Origin: Lunularia cruciata
Taxonomy: Eukaryota > Streptophyta > Marchantiopsida > Lunulariales > Lunulariaceae
NCBI GenBank assembly: GCA_948567375.1
Contig: OX419756.1
Span: 38,144,333 to 38,208,332 of the forward strand
Direction of reading: 5' to 3'
Length of the DNA stretch: 64,000 nucleotides
This document shows positions 56,881 to 64,000 of the stretch, piece after piece (position 1 is the stretch's first letter; each line of letters begins with the position of its first letter). The position numbers were made by a program, and so were the translations under genes. The notes under the pieces were generated by a model. That model was given only the letters and a program-made list of their open reading frames with translations. It was not told where the DNA came from and did no database searches.

Positions 56881-58200
56881 ACGGAGTTCTTTGGAGATTC
56901 CAGAGGAGTTAGCCCTGCAGTACGCAGTGGGTTTACTCGGAGTGGTACTCGGTATCAGCCTGTATCTCAGGTCCCAGTGAGGGAGGAGATTGACTCTGAG
57001 TTGGAGTTCGACACAGGAGCTGATTCAGTTGAGAGTGCACTTGGTGTGTCCGCATCGTTGTTGTGGGACATGGACGAGATTTATGGGGCCTCCAAAGGCC
57101 CTAGGCATTACTCTGGTATAGTGGGTACCATTGAGTTGGATGACTTCATCCAGGAGTTCGATAGTTGGTGTGATCTGCAGCAGATGCGGAACCCGACTTT
57201 GTTCACACCCTTCATGGCATGGAAGGGGTTATTTCAGCACTTGGAGGGTCCACCAATGGATGATTACCATGAGTTCAGGAGAGCTCATTTGGAGGAGATT
57301 GAGTTATGGAGACAGTATTGGTCTCCACACTATGTCTCCATCACTTCAGGCTCGGTGGCCAAGAGTAGATCGGCTGTACCTACGAGTTCTAGCTCGAGTA
57401 GTGTGGGTGGAGCTAGTGGAGGTGCACTAGCTGGAGATAGTGCTACTACGAGTGGAGGTACCGCTGCAGGAGGTGGTGTGGTACCGGGGTTTAACCCCAT
57501 GGTTGAGTTCTTCCTATGTTTGAGGCAGAACTACCAGGGAGTCCGGACTGACAAGCTGAGGAGCTTGCAGGAGTTCCAGCGGAAGGCTGGAGAGAGCCTA
57601 CGCGAGGCATACACTCGCATGAGGCGGCTGATCAGTTTCACTCAGGGAGTTACTGAGGCCCAGGCAGTCCAGTTTTGGTATGGGATACTGGACAGGGAGT
57701 TGCGACGTAGAGTTCGTGATGCTACGTTGTTGCAGGCTACTTCGCCCACTTTGGCAGTAGTCTTTGGTTTGGCTGAGCGTATTGAGCTCAACATGGTGGA
57801 GGAGAGAGTGGTGACAGCTGGATTTGGTAGAGAGACCTCATCCACGGTTGTGACTTCTTCTAGAGTGCAGCAGAGTGCACCACGCCCAGTTGGTTTTCAA
57901 GGATAGGGTGGACAGCCCAGATCCTATGGAGCGAGTGGAGGGCCTAGTGGAGTTAGACCCTTACCCTCATTTTTGGGTCAGCAGCAGCCAGTGAGTGGTG
58001 GTGTTGCTTGTTGGACTTGTGGTGGACCTCACCATAGGAGAGAGTGTACTCAGGGCAGCGGACCTGATACCTCTGGTGCATCATAGCCAGCACAGAGGCA
58101 GTGTGAGCACTGCCATAGATTTGGTCATACTAGTGACCGGTGTTTTGACCTACACTCGGAGTTACGGAGTGGTAGGGCTGCTATGACAGGTAGTAGAGGA
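56881..58200 (+). pseudogene. gag of the DNMT-bearing element (two stops)
   Basis: The open frame begins upstream; the position matching the ATG of the older copy is ACG (56881), and the first in-frame ATG is at 57070 (MDEIYGAS). Gag motifs: TIELDDFIQEFDSWCDLQQM, FTPFMAWKGLFQHLEG, a Ser/Gly/Ala-rich linker, then RSLQEFQRKAGESLREAYTR, AVQFWYGILDRELRRRVRDA and VFGLAERIELNMVEE. Two zinc knuckles follow: CWTCGGPHHRREC (58009-58047, C-x2-C-x3-H-x4-C) and CEHCHRFGHTSDRC (58102-58143, C-x2-C-x4-H-x4-C). TAG stops at 57904 and 58084 stand where CAG is likely. Confidence 0.85.
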
Positions 58201-59700
58201 GCTCTAGTTCATGGAGGACGAGGTGGTAGAGGTGGTGGTAGAGGATCTACACCTAGTAGGGGTGCAGTACCTGCCCTTACTTCTGACACAGCTATGGCTA
58301 CTCGGATTGAGCAGTTGGAGCAGAGATTGGCTAGTATGGCTATTGCTCATAGGAGATCAGATTCAGGTGCTGAGGCTTCCACCTCATATGCTGGTGATAG
58401 AGATGCTTTGGACTTCATGTGCGGAGCAGCACAGGTGGATGCATCTGCAGCAGTGACTAGGAGTGCAGTACGTGCTCCAGAGCCTAGAGGAGCATCAGTG
58501 GAGTTGGACCCACAGAGAGGAGAGGTTGGGAGACAGGTCAGACTTCCCCAATCTTTCATGCTATCTGAGGCATTGCAGACGACATCCATGGTTCCTAGAC
58601 GTCCCAGTGCAGGTGTGGTAGGTGGTGATGGAGTACATGATGGACTACCTGCTAGTCAGCCACCTGCTACTACACAGACTGAGTCTAGCATGATGTTGGG
58701 GGCGGCTCAGCTGATTATGCGGCATCCTTTATTTTCAGCCAGTGACATGTTTACATTGGGAGTTGACCCAGCCCCAGTGTTCCGGTTGGCTGCCACGTTG
58801 TGTGAGAGTAGGGATGGGGCAGTTTCTACTACTAGAGCAGAGGTGGTTGGTAGTGGAGCTGACTTGGTTGAGGAGCATGGGATCCGTTCAGCGACCAGTG
58901 GTTTATGGCAGGCATCAGCGGCTAGACTGGAGGAGTTGCCAGCTAGACCGGCCTTTGAGAGAGCGCGGTTTACACCTGGTCTTGTCCTATTGGATAACCA
59001 GAGGGGGATCTTTCATTTAGTGGGACCTTCAGGGAAGGTCTATACACCACAGAGAGTCTTGTTAGACTCTGGTGCGCAGCCCCTTATGTTGGGGAAGGCT
59101 GCAGTTGTTGGTCTGGAGTTACGGAAGACCGATGTGGAGAGGTGTCCATTTCAGATCCAGACATCTCTAGGTGGTGGTTCGACACAGTACATCACACGTG
59201 GGGAGCTTGTTGTCCAGGTTCAGCCTGGTCATCCGATTGATAGCTCAGTGGTGAGAGCTCAGGCTATTGCGACGATAGCTGAGTCCTATGATGTGCTAGT
59301 TGGGGGAGCAGTGTTATACCCTATGGGTTTCAGTATTGACTATTGGGAGGAGACAGCCTCTTATAGACCTGGTTGGCAGTCTGGTGAGGGACGGGTATGT
59401 CGCCTACTAGTACGTTTCAGTAGTGGCAGTCTTGGCTCACTACAGTCCGGGACCATGGCAGCATCAGTTTTGGCTTTCAGCGGTGCAGTTACTTGGCCTG
59501 GTGACTTGTTGGAGGGGAACACCCATGCAGAGGATACTCCAGTACCAGAGGAGATCACTCGGCTATGGAGTACGAGTGGGATTGTTCCATCCACCTTGGA
59601 TGTTCCATTGTGGAGTTCAAAGGAGGCATTGCAGCAGCATGCAGATCAGTTGGTGCAGCAGGCTTGGAGTGGAGCCTTCGTACCATCAAGGATGAGTGTG
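58201..59700 (+). pseudogene. Aspartic protease region of the DNMT-bearing element
   Basis: An uninterrupted frame (58183-59730) first encodes an Arg/Gly-rich segment (GGRGGRGGGRGSTPSRG) and a coiled segment (ATRIEQLEQRLASMAIAHRR). A retropepsin-like domain follows at about 58980-59390, with the active-site loop RVLLDSGAQPLML (Asp codon 59065-59067, DSG intact) and a C-terminal SYDVLVGGAVLYPMGF block. The matching polyprotein frame leaves this one near 59680; the frame itself stops at 59730. In active elements this protease releases gag, methyltransferase and RT parts from the polyprotein. Confidence 0.8.
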
Positions 59701-60780
59701 AGGATGAGCCTCCAGAGGCGATTGCTTTGACACCTCTGGATACCACACTCATTGCTTGGCAGTATCCAGTAGAGGGGATATGCCTATTGGAGTTGTTTGG
59801 TGGGATCAGCACCGGACTAGCTGCGGTGTTACAGGCGGGTATCCGAGTATAGAGGTACTTGTATGTAGAGAGAGATGAGACTGCTAGGCGAGTCTCTCTA
59901 CATCATGTGGCACACTTGGCCTATCGGTATCCGGAGTTATTACCGATGTCAGCAGTCAGAGGTTACCAGAAGGCCTTACCAGGAGACATTTCCTTATTGG
60001 GGGCGCATGACCTAGAGAGACATGGGCCTGTTCACTTGGTGATTTCTGGATGGCCATGTCAGGGACATACACGTGCGGGCCGCGGTTTGGGTCTTCAGGA
60101 TCCTCGTTCTGGTGTGTTTTGGGAGATGTTACGGATACTACGACATCTCCAGGTTCATCAGTCTGTTTCTCCAGCTTACCTTTTGGAGAACGTTCCATTG
60201 ATGGGTGATTCTCGCACTAGAGTGGTGGCGAGTACACATCAGGTCCATTCTTGGATGGGACCTGCTGTATTGTTAGATGCAGCCAGAGTGGGATCACGGG
60301 CTCATCGTCTTCGTCTTTGGTGGACGAACCTTTTACCCAGAGAGGTTCTACAGCGTAGTTATGATGGGATTCAGCGACTAGACCACATTCTTGTTGATGA
60401 TATCTTGGATGCTGGACGTCAATCTCAGACAGTGGTAGTGGCTGATAGGTCACCTATGGCAGTGGTGAACCTAGTTGGACAGCCTAGAGCTGCATTTCCC
60501 ACACTCATGAGTTTCCCAGGCTCTCATGCTTTTCGAGAGGGAGGACCTGGACTTGTTTGGGACTCACAGTTACAGCAGTTGGTGGAGCCCAATGCTGATG
60601 AGAGAGAGCGGGCGATGGGTTTTCGCACCGGTATTACCGCTGTTCCAGCAGTGTCAGAGGCATCCAAGCGTCAGGTTTTAGGTCAGGCTATGGACCTGAA
60701 CTGTTTGACCTGGATTGTGAGCCTTGGTTTGGCAGAGCAGCGTAGGATGCGCTTGATAGGCATCACCACCCGGACACTTG
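59680..60780 (+). pseudogene. Cytosine-5 DNA methyltransferase domain in the retrotransposon polyprotein
   Basis: About 330-360 residues between protease and RT, in frame with RT. Motifs in standard order: I (LLELFGGISTGLAAVLQAG, from about 59781, S-adenosylmethionine binding); IV (SGWPCQGHTRAGRG, catalytic Cys codon 60057-60059) followed by LQDPRSGVFWEMLRIL; VI (LLENVP, Glu codon 60186-60188); VIII (VGSRAHRLRLWWTNL, about 60288-60330); a short target-recognition region (FPTLMSFPGSHAFREG); IX-like (ERERAMGF); X (RQVLGQAMDLNCLTWIV). By eye the motif VIII block and the LDAARV stretch before it look most like DNMT3 (animal form AHRARYFWGN). No regulatory domain (PWWP, ADD, BAH, UBA) is attached. 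One TAG (59850) lies just after motif I. The enzyme would methylate cytosine in DNA; the target context is not predictable here. Confidence 0.9.
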
Positions 60781-61200
60781 TGAGCCCTGTGCCTATCGAG
60801 ACGATTCAGGCACATGCTGGGGGTGATGGACCGAGTGGACATGGTATTCTTGGGACACATCCAATAGCTACTAGGGAGAGTGGTCTACTTGGAGTCCATC
60901 CAGGTGAGCGTGGGCTACTTGGATTACACCCTTGGTCCACATGGGATGCAGCCAGAGGACGTATGGAGCTTGCAGCCAGAGTGGAGGGAGTTTTTCACAC
61001 AGAGGTTGGGACCTTTAGTGGTCGGGAGCATGACACCATTGCTCCCAAGGGCCCAGTGTAGCAGCCAGTCAATACGTCTTCCACTCCTACTACAGTTACA
61101 GAGGATACTTGGGAGCCAGATCTTGGACCCAAGCTTACTGGAGAGGAAAGACGGAGGGTTTGGAGGTTCTTGAGGAGTCACACGAGTTGTTTTGCCTTCA
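60781..61200 (+). pseudogene. Linker between methyltransferase and RT
   Basis: The same frame continues through a repeated motif (GILGTHPIATRESGLLGVHP, then GLLGLHPWS) and a TAG at 61059 into RRVWRFLRSHTSCFAFSMKD, the usual entry to RT in Ty3 elements. The three-fold LG(T/V/L)HP repeat is unusual. Confidence 0.6.
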
Positions 61201-61960
61201 GTATGAAGGATTTGGGTGCTCTGAAGGGACCTGGTATACGGATTGAGCTGACTAGCGACACACCTGTATTCCGACGTCCTTATCGATATAGTGAGATGGA
61301 GAGGACATTGATTCAGAGCCGGAGTAGTGACCTTTTTGAGGCTGGTTTGGTGGAGATTTCACATGGAGAGTATGCATCAGCGACAGTGATGCCAGCCAAG
61401 AAGGATATGCATGGCAACTATACAGATAGGCGGATGTGTGGAGATTACCGTCCTATCAACCGACAGACCAGGGCTGATCGGTATGCCATGCCTACACCGG
61501 AGGAGATTTTTGATGCGATTGGGCATGCAAAGGTCTTCAGTACTTTGGATCTTCGAGCGGGATATCATCAGTTGCCGATCAGGGAGGAGGATAAGTCCAA
61601 GATAGCATTTTGGGCTATTGATCCTCACGGCAAGGATGTGTTATATTAGTGGAGGTTCTTACCATTTGGGTTAAAGAACGCTCCCGCTGAGTTCCAGAGG
61701 GTCATGGATAGGATCCTAGCTGGACTGGATTTTGCTCGGTGCTATATTGATGACATTTTGGTGTATAGCACTACTGTGGAGGAGCATGAGCGACAGTTGT
61801 TGGAGGTGTTTGAGAGGTTGAGATCTCATGGACTCAAACTACATCCTGGGAAGTGTAGGTTCTTCCACGAGCAGGTTGAGTATTTGGGTCACACTATCTA
61901 CCCCGGAGGACTTGGTGTTCAGCAGACCAAGGTGGAGGCTATTGCACGTATTCCTCGGCC
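61201..61960 (+). pseudogene. Reverse transcriptase of the DNMT-bearing element (one stop)
   Basis: Complete block order: GIRIELTSDTPVFRRPYRYS, SATVMPAKKDMHGNYTDRRM, CGDYRPINRQTRADRYAMPT, STLDLRAGYHQLPIREEDKS, then TAG (61647) in place of Gln, WRFLPFGLKNAPAEFQRVMD, the catalytic CYIDDILVYSTT near 61742-61777, and KCRFFHEQVEYLGHTIYPGG. Only the single stop breaks it. Confidence 0.93.
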
Positions 61961-62560
61961 TACGGATGTGAGTAGAGTGCGAGCATTCCTTGGGTTGGCG
62001 AACTTCTATCACCGCTATGTTAGAGGATTTAGTGCCATTGCCAAGGCCTTGACGAAGCTGACCAAGCTTACACAAGAGTGGTGTTGGGGAGATGAGCAGG
62101 AGAGAGCTTTTGTAGAGCTCAAGGAGAGGTTGACATCTGCTCCTATTTTGAGGAGACCAATCAGGGGACGAGCATTTCAGGTTCACACTGATTGGAGTAT
62201 GTTGGGGCTTGGAGCGGTGCTCACCCAACATGATGATGAGGAGAAGGAGTTTGTGGTGGCCTATGCTAGTCGCTCCAACAATTCAGCGGAGGCGAAGTAT
62301 AGTTCATATGAGGGAGAGTGCTTGGCAGCAGTTTGAGCAGTAGCACATTTCCGATGTTACCTATTTGGTAACCCCTTCACTCTCATCATTGATCATCAGC
62401 CGCTGAAGTGGTTGATGGAGTCCGAAAAGCTTTCAGGGAAGCTTGCACGATGGGCTCTAATTTTACAGGAGTATGATTTCACGGTTGTTCACAGACCTGG
62501 AGTGGTGAACCGTGATGCAGATGGGTTGAGTAGAAACCCATGTCCCAGCCAGCAGGATCA
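61961..62560 (+). pseudogene. RNase H of the DNMT-bearing element (one stop)
   Basis: After the connection segment (VSRVRAFLGLANFYHRYVRG) come FQVHTDWSMLGLGAVLTQHD, YSSYEGECLAAV, then TGA (62334) in place of Trp, AVAHFRCYLFGNPFTLIIDH, LARWALILQEYDFTVVHRPG and RDADGLSRNPC. The catalytic acids appear present (first Asp in HTDWS, Glu in YEGE, Asp in IIDH, Asp in DADG). Confidence 0.9.
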
Positions 62561-62699
62561 GACCGGAGCACGTTGGCATGGTGAGACAGATGAGGAGATG
62601 GTGCCAGGTTGGCATGCATCGGCCTTTCTGTGTATATTTGCAGAGACTTTGGTGGTATCTCTCTCAACACATACAGGAGGAGTTATTGAGGTCACAGAT

Positions 62700-64000
62700 C
62701 CAGAGAGTGAAGATATTGGTACAGTTCAGCGAGACATTCATGATGATGTCTTAGTGATGGACTATCTTCGCACTGGTGTTGTGGGTGGCACAGTTGGGGC
62801 CAAGGAGAGAGACCGTGTTCTTCAGCGAGCCAGACGGTTCAGATTGGAGGGTAGACACCTTTTGCGTGTATGGGAGGATGGTAGAGTGCGAGTAGTACCA
62901 CTTCCATCACAGAGACCACAGTTGGTCCGTCATGCTCATGAGGAGCTAGGACATTTTGGAGTAAAGCGTACATATAGCTTACTCCAGAGTCATTATTGGT
63001 GGCGCGGTATGCAGACCGAGGTATAGCAGTTTGTTGCCAGATGTGTGGTTTGTGACCGAGTTAGAGCATCATTCAATGCTCCTACGCCACAGTTATACCC
63101 ATTACCTATCATGGGATTGGGTTACCGTTGGAGTTTGGACTTCGCCGGACCTTTACCGCTGACTGTGAGACATCATTGGTATGTTTTGGTGATGGTGGAG
63201 CACTTCTCCAAGTGGATTGAGTTGGTGGCACTTCCTGACAAGTCTAGTGAAGGGACAACTTACTCGTTCCTGGATCGAGTTCTTAGTCATTTTGGTGCAC
63301 CAGCTGAGGTTTTGACTGATCAGGGTACAGAGTTCTTGGGAGAGTTTCAGGTCTTGTGTGACAAGGCTTTGATTGATCATCGTACTACATCCCGAGATCA
63401 CCCTGAGGCAGATGGCTTAGCAGAGAGAGTGGTTCAGACGGTGAAGAGAGGATTGCGAAAGTATGGTTTGCAGAGAGGCCACTTGGGAGATTGGGATCTC
63501 CAGTTACCTTGGTTGGCCATGGGCTATCGGTTCAGCCGGCAAGCCTCCTTAGCATCCTTCTCTCCATACTTTCTACTCTATGGACGAGATCCAGATTTAC
63601 CTGCAGCCATTCGTCGAGATGCTACTGTAGTTTTGGACTTGGATGACCCTGATGTATGGATGAGCGCATGTTCTCAGCGGGCAGAGATCTTTCGGAGAGT
63701 GATGCCAATGGCCTTCGAGAACTTGGCAATTGCTCAGCATAGAGATACTTTACGCTGTGCTACCATTCGAGGAGGAGGTTATAGACCCTCGATCCGTCAA
63801 TTTCATCCAGGCGACTATGTATATCTACAGCAGACAGCACCAACGACACTTGATGTTTCTACAGGCCGCACTATCTTGAGAGTGCGCGAGGTTTTGCCAT
63901 CTGGAGTCCTTGTGTTAGAAGGACGTGATGGTGTTGTTTGGAAGGATCATGTGCGCAATTGTGCACCATGCCACCTCCCAAACATTGATGGTACTATGGA
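62700..64000 (+). pseudogene. Integrase of the DNMT-bearing element (one stop, runs off the window)
   Basis: HHCC zinc finger: VRHAHEELGHFGVKRTYSLL ... YWWRGM, TAG (63024), QFVARCVVCD. Catalytic core: SLDFAGPLPLTV (first Asp), VLTDQGTEFLGEF (second Asp), DHPEADGLAERVVQTVKRGL (Glu), with all three acids intact. The C-terminal part (FHPGDYVYLQQTAP ... VLPSGVLVLEGRDGVVWKDH) looks like the GPF/Y-type tail. No chromodomain is seen before the window ends. The frame is open from 63027 to 64000. Confidence 0.92.

Larger units (their letters stand above)
55108..64000 (+). mobile_element. Ty3/gypsy element encoding a cytosine-5 DNA methyltransferase
   Basis: Runs from a probable LTR start (TGTCACGCC) past the window end. 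Order: LTR (55108-56464), primer-binding site, leader, gag with two zinc knuckles, aspartic protease, DNA methyltransferase, RT, RNase H, integrase. Gag and protease share one frame (positions 1 mod 3); methyltransferase to integrase share another (0 mod 3), with the change near 59675-59685. Seven in-frame stops occur: TAG at 57904, 58084, 59850, 61059, 61647 and 63024, and TGA at 62334. Otherwise the reading frames are intact and all domains are readable, so it died recently. It is more GC-rich than the elements at 1-36 kb. The 3' LTR lies outside the window. Confidence 0.92.

Noticed and set aside
59859-61061. Bacterial contamination or a restriction-modification methyltransferase
   Set aside because: The domain is in frame with RT and integrase of a Ty3 element, and the 5' part of that element recurs as an older copy within the nested plant repeats at 26387-28240.
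57904-63026. TAG as a recoded or read-through sense codon in the DNMT element
   Set aside because: One of the stops is TGA, there is also a frame change, and all fit single C-to-T or G-to-A changes; decay explains them without recoding.

Overview
The window comes from a plant nuclear genome. The only clear host gene encodes an F-box/leucine-rich-repeat protein of the SKIP14 family (about 44.1-48.7 kb), split by a 2.5 kb GT-AG intron. Nearly everything else is Ty3/gypsy LTR retrotransposon sequence or AT-rich intergenic DNA. The long divergent N-terminus of the SKIP14-like protein suggests a lineage away from flowering plants, perhaps a seed-free plant, but the species cannot be named from the sequence.

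Layout. 1-36.2 kb is a stack of nested, mostly decayed Ty3/gypsy elements. I use working names. Family 1 has ~692 bp LTRs and copies at 1-2541 (+) and 19631-24009 (-). Family 2 is a chromovirus with ~750 bp LTRs: copy B (+, 11121-26343), copy C (-, 28241-31483), copy E (-, 31484-34978) and a solo LTR (9592-10191). Family 3 is a chromovirus with ~427 bp LTRs: copy A (+, 2543-7795), copy D (-, 7797-11120 and on past 26343) and a solo LTR (15668-16079). Several target-site duplications can still be read, so the order of insertion can be rebuilt: D was hit by B; B was then hit by a 3.8 kb TG...CA element, by a solo LTR and by a family 1 copy. 36.2-44.1 kb is AT-rich intergenic DNA with one terminal-inverted-repeat element (about 37.35-38.09 kb) and a two-unit tandem repeat. 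44.1-48.7 kb is the SKIP14-like gene. 48.7-55.1 kb has no recognised gene; it holds a large compound (CA)n(GA)n microsatellite and a second possible MITE.

The standout is the last 9 kb. From 55108 to the window end there is a better preserved, more GC-rich Ty3/gypsy element whose polyprotein reads gag - two zinc knuckles - aspartic protease - cytosine-5 DNA methyltransferase - reverse transcriptase - RNase H - integrase. The methyltransferase has motifs I, IV (PCQ), VI (ENV), VIII, IX-like and X in the normal order and looks DNMT3-like by eye. A truncated older copy of the same element (LTR plus start of gag) lies at 26387-28240; many CG sites of the younger copy read TG or CA there, the footprint of methylated-cytosine deamination. 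The younger copy carries seven in-frame stops (six TAG, one TGA), each reachable from a sense codon by one C-to-T or G-to-A change, and one frame change between protease and methyltransferase, so it is recently dead rather than active. Retrotransposon-borne DNMTs have been reported from dinoflagellates and charophyte algae (de Mendoza and colleagues, 2018); a copy beside a land-plant-type gene would widen that picture.
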